A stretch of DNA of 49,753 nucleotides from a virus: IMG/VR virus record IMGVR_UViG_3300049736_000721, positions 1 through 49,753 of that record. One strand, 5' to 3'. Both the position numbers and the translations under genes were made by a program. Shown one piece after another: positions 41,788 to 48,635 of the stretch. The first letter of the stretch is position 1; each line of letters begins with the position of its first letter. Below the pieces are notes generated by a model that was not told the DNA's origin, ran no database searches, and was given only the letters and a program-made list of their open reading frames with translations.

Positions 41788-42489
41788 ATGCCATATAGAG
41801 AAGGACATTTAGGAGAAAGACTTAACCGATACCCAGAGGGGCATCGAGGTTACGCAACGCCTGATGTAAAATACCCAAAAGGTAAGTTTAAGGCAGGGAA
41901 AGAATATAGACCCACAGTTGTATCTGGCAGGGAAATAGATAAGAGAATGGGTCTTAAAATGGGTCAAGTTGATACTAAAGACCCTTTTCATAATAAAGAT
42001 ATTCCAGAGGGTCTTGTTGAGAAAAAAGATAAGATGAAAGAGCGATTAACCGCATTAAGGAATAAATTGGATGAGAGTGCTTCTCAAAGAATAGCCAAAC
42101 AAGAAAACGAAGAAAATATGTCATCAATAAATAGTTTACTAATAGAGTTCAGCAGGATTAAAAAATATATAAGAACTGTCAGCGGCAAAAATGTAAAAGA
42201 GGCGAGGCAAGCTCTATCTAAAACAGATAAATCAAAGACTCTTGGTGAGCGTATGAGAACCTTAGATCCGGGAGGCTATGAGAATAGTGAGGCATATAAT
42301 TTAGCTAACAATAAATTAAGAAAAGCCAGCAGTGAAAGACGTAAAGCCTTAAGAAAAACTGGAGCAGCAGTTGGAGCAACAGCAGCAGCTGGGGCAGTAG
42401 GAGCAAGGCTTTATAATAGGAAAAAAGCACCAAAGGGTTATCATTATATGCCAAATGGAAAGCTAATGAAAGGCTCTACCCATAGATGA
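41788..42489 (+). CDS. Basic glycine-zipper protein with IEFS motif
   Basis: A 233-residue protein, chosen from ATG 41788. The N-terminal half is polar and basic (MPYREGHLGERLNRYPEG). SLLIEFSRIKK lies at about residues 116-126, and a Gly/Ala-rich hydrophobic segment (AAVGATAAAGAVGARLY) is near residue 195. The end is a short basic/aromatic tail (KGYHYMPNGKLMKG). This is the first gene of the second basic-protein run and has the same three elements as the others: motif, zipper and charge. Unknown family; virion-internal protein by inference. Confidence 0.7.
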   Translation: MPYREGHLGERLNRYPEGHRGYATPDVKYPKGKFKAGKEYRPTVVSGREIDKRMGLKMGQVDTKDPFHNKDIPEGLVEKKDKMKERLTALRNKLDESASQRIAKQENEENMSSINSLLIEFSRIKKYIRTVSGKNVKEARQALSKTDKSKTLGERMRTLDPGGYENSEAYNLANNKLRKASSERRKALRKTGAAVGATAAAGAVGARLYNRKKAPKGYHYMPNGKLMKGSTHR

Positions 42490-42665
42490 CGACTCCCAAA
42501 AACATGGTAATTGGCGAGGTAAAAGCCTTACTTCATAGATGGGGTGAAGAAAGTGACCTGAATGATGAAGAATTACTTGAGTGTATAGATATTGCTGTAG
42601 CAGAATACTACGACGAAGAAGTTGTGGATTTTGAAAGTGATATAACTATAGACGAAGATGAATAA
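42486..42665 (+). CDS. Small acidic protein
   Basis: A 59-residue protein from ATG 42486, which overlaps the previous TGA. It is strongly acidic (EEVVDFESDITIDEDE at the end), in contrast to its very basic neighbours. An acidic partner or charge shield for the basic proteins is conceivable. No family recognised. It overlaps the next gene by 8 bp. Confidence 0.6.
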   Translation: MTTPKNMVIGEVKALLHRWGEESDLNDEELLECIDIAVAEYYDEEVVDFESDITIDEDE

Positions 42666-43437
42666 GCCAGGCACATATCATGGCGAACGTAGAATTAAGG
42701 GGTTTTCTAAATTACCTGTTAATCACGAGTATGTTGTGGTTGTGCCAAAGAGCAAAAGGGGTTTATCCAAAGAAGCTAGAAAGAGTTTAGTAAAAGTAGG
42801 AGATCGAGATGTATTAGTCGCAGGGGCTTACAGGCGTAAAACCAAAGCTGGCGATAAGTTAAAATCTAAATTGGGCGATCGCAGTGATGTTAGTGTAGTT
42901 CAAAAAAAGCAGGGCAAAATTAGAAAAGTTAAAGATAACAATCCAAATGCTACTGCTAATCGCATAGCTAAAGAATCCAACAGTTTTAAAAGCAGAGATT
43001 ACCCGGGGGTGTTGAGAAACATCGCGGGGGCTGGAGATAATTCTAATACCTATGTTAGGTCATTATTATCTAAAGTTGGAAAAAGCCCTGCATTGCCAAA
43101 AAGTCGTTTAAACCCAGGATCAAAAAGAAAAATGGATTTATCATCACTTGAAAATATATTTGAATTAGGAGCATGGACTCGCAAGGAAGGTAAACGAGAA
43201 TCAGGCGGGCTCAATCAAAAGGGTGTTGAAAGTTATCGTAGAGAAAACCCAGGCAGTAAACTCAAAACTGCAGTTACACGCGATCCATCTAAGCTCAAAA
43301 AAGGCGGCAAGTCTGCCAAGAGAAGAGCATCATTTTGCGCCAGAATGTCTGGCATGAAGAAACGGAGAACTAGCGCGAAGACTGCTAATGATCCAAACTC
43401 AAGAATAAATAAAAGCCTACGGGCATGGAATTGTTAA
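42658..43437 (+). CDS. Basic protein with FELG motif and cysteine-bounded C-terminal domain
   Basis: A 259-residue protein. Residues 20-35 (VNHEYVVVVPKSKRG) begin a small beta-type part. Basic region; SSLENIFELGAW at about 162-173. The last about 40 residues, with SFCARMSGMKKRRTSAKT, then SRINKSLRAWNC, match a short domain I recall in many aquatic phage and giant-virus proteins (probably DUF6321). If cleaved at the FELG motif, the Cys-bounded domain would be released with a basic extension. Part of the basic right-hand run. Confidence 0.7.
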   Translation: MNKPGTYHGERRIKGFSKLPVNHEYVVVVPKSKRGLSKEARKSLVKVGDRDVLVAGAYRRKTKAGDKLKSKLGDRSDVSVVQKKQGKIRKVKDNNPNATANRIAKESNSFKSRDYPGVLRNIAGAGDNSNTYVRSLLSKVGKSPALPKSRLNPGSKRKMDLSSLENIFELGAWTRKEGKRESGGLNQKGVESYRRENPGSKLKTAVTRDPSKLKKGGKSAKRRASFCARMSGMKKRRTSAKTANDPNSRINKSLRAWNC

Positions 43438-43455
43438 ATAATTAAATATCATATC

Positions 43456-43791
43456 ATGAATGACTTAATAGAACTAGGAAGAATAACTATAGGGCAAAGC
43501 TACGAGTTTGCTCAACAACTCAAGCAAGACCAGAAGCGATATCCAATATCTGCTGCCATTTCAAGCCCGCTCACGCAAGCAGGGATCGGCGGTACATCAG
43601 GAGCATTAACAGGAGCAGCATTTGGCAAAAGAGGAGCCGCAATGGGAGCACTTGCTGGTGGAGCATTAGGATATGGAGTTGGCAGGCTAAAAAACAAAAT
43701 CGCCAGAAGAGGTGAGATTGATAGAGCAAATCGCCGTAAAGCCAAAGGCTTAAAACAAAAATCTGAACTAAGGGGCGCGAGATACAAATAG
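43456..43791 (+). CDS. Basic glycine-zipper protein, LIELGR leader A
   Basis: A 111-residue protein. It starts MNDLIELGRITIGQSYEFAQ; the E-F pair is at residues 17-18. Two hydrophobic Gly/Ala-rich stretches (AGIGGTSGALTGAAFG, AAMGALAGGALGYGVG) follow at about 40-75, then a basic tail. Its first nine residues are almost identical to those of the protein at 47394, also at DNA level. The N-terminal leader and YEFA site fit a capsid-targeting peptide removed by a protease (inference). Confidence 0.75.
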   Translation: MNDLIELGRITIGQSYEFAQQLKQDQKRYPISAAISSPLTQAGIGGTSGALTGAAFGKRGAAMGALAGGALGYGVGRLKNKIARRGEIDRANRRKAKGLKQKSELRGARYK

Positions 43792-43801
43792 CGACCAAAA
43801 C

Positions 43802-44194
43802 ATGAAAAGTGCTACCCTCTCTCGATTACGGAAACGGTCTGGTTTAAATACTCAGACCGTTGCCACTTACAACGAAGAGAAGAAAAAGCGCAAAAAGCCT
43901 TTACAGCACAAGGGGCCAATGGGACAACTCAAACCCGGAGTTCATAGCCTGCAGTCCTTATTAGAAATCTTCGAGTTCGGTAAGCAACTCAAGTTACCTT
44001 TGTTTAAAGATTCAAGATCAGTATTTGAGAAACAGGGCGAGCGAGTAATAAAGTTTAGAAAGATCGCACAGAAAAGGGGAATGAAAAACCCTGAAGCTGC
44101 AGGCGAGAGGATGTATCACAAGTGGCGTAAGAAGCACGGCATCAAGCATGATGAAGGCGGATTTAAGTCAATATTAGGAAATGTAAAAAAATGA
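43802..44194 (+). CDS. Basic protein with IFEFG motif
   Basis: A 130-residue protein. Residues 1-45 are basic (SRLRKRSGLNTQTV, EEKKKRKKPLQHKG). SLLEIFEFGKQLKL lies at about 53-66 with the Glu at 58. The C-terminal half is helical and basic (ERMYHKWRKKHGIKHDEGG). There is no hydrophobic zipper segment, unlike most relatives. It overlaps the next gene by 4 bp. Family unknown; grouped by motif and position. Confidence 0.7.
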   Translation: MKSATLSRLRKRSGLNTQTVATYNEEKKKRKKPLQHKGPMGQLKPGVHSLQSLLEIFEFGKQLKLPLFKDSRSVFEKQGERVIKFRKIAQKRGMKNPEAAGERMYHKWRKKHGIKHDEGGFKSILGNVKK

Positions 44195-44559
44195 AAGTAA
44201 AAGGCAGAGTGCAAGCAATAAGATCAATCAGGCAACAGTTCTCTGATGTCGCTGATCCTCATAAGAGAGAGAAGCTTATTAATGCAGCCATGAAAAAGGG
44301 TAAGATCAAACTTAGTGCGCTAGAGAAAATATTCGAGTTCGAGGGGTTTAACCCTAATGGTCAATTTATCCCGCCTCCAAGCAAAGGGGAGTTATATGCA
44401 GAGAAAAGAAGGATTAAAGAGATGAGAGAATCTGTTGCTCGTAGTGAAGCTCGCAAAAGAAAAAGAAAAATAATACGCAGGGGTGGAGCCGCAGTAATAT
44501 TAGGTGGCTTAGGCACAGGCTTAGCGATAAATGCTAAACGAAAAAAACAAAATGCCTAA
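44191..44559 (+). CDS. Basic glycine-zipper protein with IFEFE motif
   Basis: A 122-residue protein. N-terminal basic helix (RVQAIRSIRQQF), then LSALEKIFEFEGF with the Glu at residue 49. A C-terminal hydrophobic segment (GGAAVILGGLGTGLAIN) ends in RKKQNA. The LSALE-x-(I/V)FE(F/L) block is nearly the same as in the next gene, which supports a common functional site rather than chance. The next start lies 8 bp before its stop. Confidence 0.75.
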   Translation: MKVKGRVQAIRSIRQQFSDVADPHKREKLINAAMKKGKIKLSALEKIFEFEGFNPNGQFIPPPSKGELYAEKRRIKEMRESVARSEARKRKRKIIRRGGAAVILGGLGTGLAINAKRKKQNA

Positions 44560-45640
44560 AGACTCTTGCTATCATTCTGTTAAAGCCCGTTACGATGTAT
44601 TCCCATCAGCGCGGGCTTCTCAGGCTATTGCTAAATGCCGTAAAGGTAAGGGCAGTGTACGCAAATCAGATAAGGGTACGAATTTAAAGAGATGGCAGTC
44701 AGAGAAATGGACTGACACGAAATCAGGAAAAGCTTGTGGTGCTGGTGGATCAAATGAGTATTGCAGACCTAAGAAAAAGGTAAGTACTAAGACACCAAAA
44801 ACAATAGGAGAAATGAGTAAGTCAGAACTAAAGCGCAAGAAGGCGGAAAAGAGTAAAGTAGGCATGGGTCGTAGGGTGACTAGCCTTAGCGCACTAGAGG
44901 AAGTATTTGAGTTGGCAAAAAAAGAGAACTACAATATTAAAGACCAAGCTCTTGGATATGGAGGAGGAGTTGGGGCATTATATGCAGGTAATACAGTTGC
45001 AAAGAGATTAACCAAACGACCACAGTCTTCTGCATTTACTCGTGCACGCAAAATAAAAATGCTAGGAAAAAAGTCTAATGCTTACATGGGCGGAACAGGA
45101 GCATTAATGGGAGGCGGTGGAATTTATGTGCAAAAGCATGGAAATAAAATGAATGCAGGACTGGCTAAATATGGCCTAAAACCTGATGCAGCTTATGTGG
45201 GTGATAATATTGGAAGCAAGGGTCGGCTATGGGGGGCGACAACTAGAGATACTTTAGGGCATGAACTTGGCCATAGGAAAAACTTTAGAGCATTAAAAAG
45301 GAAAATTGGAGTTAAGAATGCAAGACGTCTGGGTCTAGCAACTGGACTTGGCTTTACTGGAGCACGGGCGGCTGGAATAGCCGCAACTGCACTGCAAAAG
45401 GATGATAAGAAGTCAGCAGTCGCAGCTGGTTTAACTACCGCAGCTATGGCTCCAAGGCTTGCAGATGAGGCGGTAGCAACAGGCAGAATAGTAAAGAGAA
45501 ATAGAGCTAAAGGAATAAAGACTAGCAAAAGGTTTTTAGCTGCCAATATAGGAAGCTATGGTGCTTTAGCTGCAGCACCTTGGGTAGTTAGATCAGTTAT
45601 GAAGCGCTCAAGAGATGCAAGAAAGAACAAAACAAAATGA
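44552..45640 (+). CDS. Basic membrane-type protein with HELGH motif
   Basis: A 362-residue protein; ATG 44552 is preferred because MPKDSCYHSVKARYDVFPSA begins a Cys/His-containing domain I recall in aquatic phages. Next, KWTDTKSGKACGAGGSNEYC resembles DUF5872-type sequences. LSALEEVFELAK follows (Glu at about 120). Several Gly/Ala-rich hydrophobic stretches follow. DTLGHELGHRKNF at about 234-246 holds an HExxH zinc-protease motif; the Glu in RLADEAVATG is a candidate third ligand. A zinc peptidase activity would be new in this set, but is not proven. Confidence 0.7.
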   Translation: MPKDSCYHSVKARYDVFPSARASQAIAKCRKGKGSVRKSDKGTNLKRWQSEKWTDTKSGKACGAGGSNEYCRPKKKVSTKTPKTIGEMSKSELKRKKAEKSKVGMGRRVTSLSALEEVFELAKKENYNIKDQALGYGGGVGALYAGNTVAKRLTKRPQSSAFTRARKIKMLGKKSNAYMGGTGALMGGGGIYVQKHGNKMNAGLAKYGLKPDAAYVGDNIGSKGRLWGATTRDTLGHELGHRKNFRALKRKIGVKNARRLGLATGLGFTGARAAGIAATALQKDDKKSAVAAGLTTAAMAPRLADEAVATGRIVKRNRAKGIKTSKRFLAANIGSYGALAAAPWVVRSVMKRSRDARKNKTK

Positions 45641-45855
45641 CCGAGTACTCCCCATATATATTCCTAGGACTAGGCGCGGCGCTATCCGTCCTTGGTTTCT
45701 TTCTCAAGCGACTAAAGGAAGAGGTGGACATAGTAAAGGCACGCAATCAAAGGATAGAGATAAACCAAGCGCGCAATCATGAAAGACTTGCCAATGTTGA
45801 GAAGCTACTAGAAGATCGAAGGCATGACATTAAGAAGCTATTCGAGCGTAAGTAA
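45637..45855 (+). CDS. Small membrane-anchored coiled-coil protein
   Basis: A 72-residue protein. N-terminal hydrophobic segment (YIFLGLGAALSVLGFFL) followed by a charged helix (LKEEVDIVKARNQRIEIN) rich in heptad-like positions. It resembles small phage membrane proteins annotated as spanin-like or lysis-related, but no diagnostic motif is present. The start overlaps the preceding stop (ATGA). A spacer of 94 bp with a hairpin follows. Confidence 0.65.
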   Translation: MTEYSPYIFLGLGAALSVLGFFLKRLKEEVDIVKARNQRIEINQARNHERLANVEKLLEDRRHDIKKLFERK

Positions 45856-45877
45856 ACAACAACGCAAAGACAAGGAA

Positions 45878-45947
45878 TCTCTTGTTGGGGTGGGAAGAGT
45901 CGCAGGTCTGAAACTAGCGACCCAAGAGACAATTTCTAATTTTTTTT
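45878..45947 (+). other. Two-stem structure with T-run before sigma-like gene
   Basis: Outer stem TCTCTTG (45878-45884) with CAAGAGA (45923-45929), inner stem GTCGC (45899-45903) with GCGAC (45917-45921); both are perfect. A run of eight T follows at 45940-45947, immediately before ATG 45950. Terminator or attenuator of the sigma-like gene, or a structured leader. Confidence 0.5.
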
Positions 45948-45949
45948 AA

Positions 45950-46204
45950 ATGTCCCACCGAAATCTATCACAAAAGCGGTTATTGTCAGATAAAAAACTA
46001 GCAATATACGCTGAGACCGCTCCAGCCCGAGTTCATACATTAGAAGAGATAGCTATGATAATGGGAATCACTCGAGAGCGAGTCCGGCAAATTGAAAGTG
46101 AGGCTTTAAAAAAGTTATTTTTTCATTTCACGAAACTTTACAAATCAGACAATATTAGCAAAGAGGATTTTCTTTCAATATTAGCGAGCGTTGACAATGG
46201 GTAA
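45950..46204 (+). CDS. Stand-alone sigma-factor region 4 protein
   Basis: An 84-residue protein. HTLEEIAMIMGITRERVRQI followed by ESEALKKL is a nearly classical sigma-70 region 4.2, the helix-turn-helix that contacts the -35 element TTGACA in host sigma factors. Regions 1-3 are absent, so it is not a full sigma factor; a comparable split exists in T4, where gp33 is a region-4-like coactivator. It may direct RNA polymerase to the TTGACA boxes. The last codons (GTT GAC AAT) themselves contain the box of the next gene. No Shine-Dalgarno sequence is visible; a hairpin and T-run lie upstream. Confidence 0.8.
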   Translation: MSHRNLSQKRLLSDKKLAIYAETAPARVHTLEEIAMIMGITRERVRQIESEALKKLFFHFTKLYKSDNISKEDFLSILASVDNG

Positions 46205-46210
46205 TATTAT
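46191..46210 (+). promoter_or_regulatory. TTGACA start-proximal box (copy 9)
   Basis: TTGACA at 46191-46196 inside the 3' end of the sigma-like gene, N8, TATTAT, then ATG 46211 (20 nt). No Shine-Dalgarno sequence. Confidence 0.6.
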
Positions 46211-46702
46211 ATGCCAGCTAAATCATTAATGCGAAAAGGTGCTAACCGCTTTGCCAGGGGAATGAACAAAACCCTAAAGGGAGCCAGTAAAAAATTCGGC
46301 GTTTTAAAAAAACCTGGAATGATGAGAGACTTCGGTTATGAAAATGCCGTAGTAGGCGGAGGACTTGCGAGTGCTGGAATGGCTGCATCAAAAAAAGCTA
46401 AACAGGAAAAGCTTCTGAGGAGAATGCCAAACGTTGCTTTTTCTGGAAAGCTATACGAAGATTTAGTCGAGTTCTCAATGCAACCTGGGATTGATCCAAA
46501 TGTAGTTCAAAGTTTAATCGCAGAGGCTGCGAGAATTGAACAGGAAGGTCAGACTAAAATAGTTATTAGTCGACAATTATTCGAGCAACTCCAAGCGGCT
46601 TTACAAAACTTTCAAATGCAAAAACAACAAGTTGACGGACAAGCAGTTGAACGAATACAACAACAAGGATTCTCTGCGGGTTTCAATTTAATAAATTTAT
46701 AA
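46211..46702 (+). CDS. Basic glycine-zipper protein with VEFS motif
   Basis: A 163-residue protein. The N-terminal 40 residues are Lys/Arg-rich (MRKGANRFARGMNKTLKG). AVVGGGLASAGMAAS at about 46-60 is the Gly-rich hydrophobic stretch. LYEDLVEFSMQPG lies at about 81-93 with the Glu at 87. The C-terminal part is Gln-rich and helical (FQMQKQQVDGQAVERI). Start supported by the TTGACA box. Grouped with the other motif-bearing proteins; function unknown. Confidence 0.75.
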   Translation: MPAKSLMRKGANRFARGMNKTLKGASKKFGVLKKPGMMRDFGYENAVVGGGLASAGMAASKKAKQEKLLRRMPNVAFSGKLYEDLVEFSMQPGIDPNVVQSLIAEAARIEQEGQTKIVISRQLFEQLQAALQNFQMQKQQVDGQAVERIQQQGFSAGFNLINL

Positions 46703-46704
46703 TT

Positions 46705-47397
46705 ATGCAATCACAAGATATACTATCACTACGTGCTGGTTCTCCAGCTTCAGCTCTCGATCCAATAATCATAGCTCCTGACGGATCAGGATTAGGATTA
46801 GGATACAGTTTTGATGTCCAGATCGCCAATCAAGATGCCACTGCTAATACTTTAGATATTGGATTTGACCTCCCAACGGGAACAAAGATTGAACCAACTT
46901 CAGCTACACCAACTGGAGGGCTAACAATAAATACTTCCGTATATGTTATCTCTTTAGGAAAAGGAATCATCCAACTTGCAGCTAGTCTTCAAAATGCATT
47001 TGGTTTCAATGCGACAACAGGTCTTGCTGTATCTGTAACTCCGATTTCTATATCATCTCCAGCAGTTACAACTTTTAAAATAAATGGAACTGCTGATCAA
47101 ATAGTTGGGCTTAATATTCATGATGTTGACCCCAAGGAATGCGGACAACCCATTGCGATTAATACATTCACATCTAGGTATAATGTTATATTGCAAATTC
47201 CAGTAGCCCCGGCTAATGCTGTGGGAAAAGATACATTATATATCGCTAGAGCCGGATCGCCTGTTTATTCAGATGACGATGTTTCTTATTTTGACCTTGT
47301 TTCCACGACCCGACTTATGGGCTACTTAGCTCATGATGTACAGAATGACGACAAGTCCGCAGTTTCTTATCAAACAGTAGCAGTAATAAAAGTATGA
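46705..47397 (+). CDS. Beta-rich structural protein
   Basis: A 230-residue protein, unlike its basic neighbours: acidic to neutral, Thr/Ala/Val-rich, with strands such as LGYSFDVQIANQDATANTLDIG kept short and regular (IIQLAASLQNAFGF, RYNVILQIPVAP). This composition is typical of capsid-surface or tail ornamentation proteins. No motif identified. It lies between two basic proteins of the run and overlaps the next gene by 4 bp, so it is probably made together with virion proteins. Confidence 0.65.
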   Translation: MQSQDILSLRAGSPASALDPIIIAPDGSGLGLGYSFDVQIANQDATANTLDIGFDLPTGTKIEPTSATPTGGLTINTSVYVISLGKGIIQLAASLQNAFGFNATTGLAVSVTPISISSPAVTTFKINGTADQIVGLNIHDVDPKECGQPIAINTFTSRYNVILQIPVAPANAVGKDTLYIARAGSPVYSDDDVSYFDLVSTTRLMGYLAHDVQNDDKSAVSYQTVAVIKV

Positions 47398-47915
47398 ATA
47401 ATTTAATAGAACTAGGACGCGAAACTTTTGAGTTCGCTCATTCCTCCATTCATGACCGTGCAAGAACAAATACTTTCACGAGAGAAGAGCGTAAAAAACT
47501 CGGGCAGGCGGCAAAGAAGGGGGAGCAATATGGATCAACCGCGGCAGGAGCTGGAGCTGGAGCTTTAGCTGGAGCAGGCGCAGCAGTCGGGGGATCTTCA
47601 CTTATTGCAAAACGTCGTCGGGCTGAGAAAGACAGAATCAAAAAAGGCATCCAGGGAAAAATATCTAAATATAAAAGACCTCAATCTAGATCAAATCAAG
47701 CAAGAAAGTCCACCGCAAGAACTCCGTCACGGAAAGTCGCTGACAAAGCCAGCGCAAATACTTTAGCTCGAGCACAAATGCGAATGAAGTATGGAAAGAA
47801 TTGGTATCGACCAGGCGGCTCAAAGAAGAAACTTTTAGGATATGGTGCTTTAGCAGGAGCGGCACTTGGAGGGGCAGCTGGGTACTATGCGAGAAAGAAA
47901 AAGGGAGATTCTTAA
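47394..47915 (+). CDS. Basic glycine-zipper protein, LIELGR leader B
   Basis: A 173-residue protein starting MNNLIELGRETFEFAHSS; Glu-Phe at 13-14. Gly/Ala-rich stretches at about 45-65 (AAGAGAGALAGAGAAVGG) and 150-165 (GALAGAALGGAAGYY) flank a basic middle with RTPSRKVADKASAN. The leader is shared with the protein at 43456, the body is not. A short common leader on different bodies is what one expects from a targeting peptide. The next gene starts 29 bp before its end. Confidence 0.75.
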   Translation: MNNLIELGRETFEFAHSSIHDRARTNTFTREERKKLGQAAKKGEQYGSTAAGAGAGALAGAGAAVGGSSLIAKRRRAEKDRIKKGIQGKISKYKRPQSRSNQARKSTARTPSRKVADKASANTLARAQMRMKYGKNWYRPGGSKKKLLGYGALAGAALGGAAGYYARKKKGDS

Positions 47916-48606
47916 GAGAGTCGCCAAAAAAAGAAGTTCAAAAGCAATAGCTTCTTTGATAGGAGCTTCTTTGATAGCTGGCACTCTTTCGCGTAATCGC
48001 CGAAAGAAAGAAGAGAGAAAAAGATATCTCGAAGCGATTGGTGCAACCTTTTCTTTCAGCGGTTTTCCATATGGGAGGCCAGTTAAAAAACCACCAGGAG
48101 GATTCGGTGGGAACCAATCTCCAGGATTACCAGGAACGCCAGTAGACGTACCCAAAGGTGGAGGAGGTTTTCCGTCCCCAGGATTACCGGGCGATCCCAT
48201 TGGAACAAACAAACTTCCTAAAGCCGATCCTTTTGCACCCGATCCACCAGCACCACCGCGACCACCAGAAAAACCACCAGAAGAACCAAGAGAACCTTCC
48301 GAACAGGAGAAAAAACGACAAGCAGACCTAGCCGGGGAGAGTCGTGATTATACAGATTTAAAAAAACAAAAAAGAGACCTTGCTGGAAAATTAGCACTGC
48401 TGGAAAGACTCGATACTCCTAATGACTTATCTAAAGAAAATGAAGAGAAGTATAAGAAAACCCTTGAAGAAGCAGAAGACTTATATGAGCAATTGAAAGG
48501 TGCGGGTGAAATTGATAGCGAAGCTGAAGATGTCCTTGAATATATTGGAGGAGGAGCTTTAGAAATCCCTGAACCTGAATTACCACCCATCGAGTACGTA
48601 GAGTAA
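47887..48606 (+). CDS. Basic/proline-rich protein with FSFS motif
   Basis: A 239-residue protein from ATG 47887. N-terminal basic region with hydrophobic segment (IASLIGASLIAGTLS), then GATFSFSGFPYG at about 52-63 (Ser in place of Glu in the motif). A Gly/Pro-rich linker (PGGFGGNQSPGLPGTPVD) and a Pro-rich stretch (PPAPPRPPEKPPEEP) follow, then an acidic coiled coil (EEKYKKTLEEAEDLYEQL). Unlike the relatives, its C-terminal half is acidic. It may bridge basic proteins and capsid. Unknown family. Confidence 0.7.
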   Translation: MRERKREILKRVAKKRSSKAIASLIGASLIAGTLSRNRRKKEERKRYLEAIGATFSFSGFPYGRPVKKPPGGFGGNQSPGLPGTPVDVPKGGGGFPSPGLPGDPIGTNKLPKADPFAPDPPAPPRPPEKPPEEPREPSEQEKKRQADLAGESRDYTDLKKQKRDLAGKLALLERLDTPNDLSKENEEKYKKTLEEAEDLYEQLKGAGEIDSEAEDVLEYIGGGALEIPEPELPPIEYVE

Positions 48607-48615
48607 ATCAACAAG

Positions 48616-48635
48616 TTGACAACCCAAATAAAAGT
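48616..48635 (+). promoter_or_regulatory. TTGACA start-proximal box (copy 10)
   Basis: TTGACA at 48616-48621, N8, AAAAGT, then ATG 48636 (20 nt). The second hexamer is weak, but its last T is kept. No Shine-Dalgarno sequence. Confidence 0.5.
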
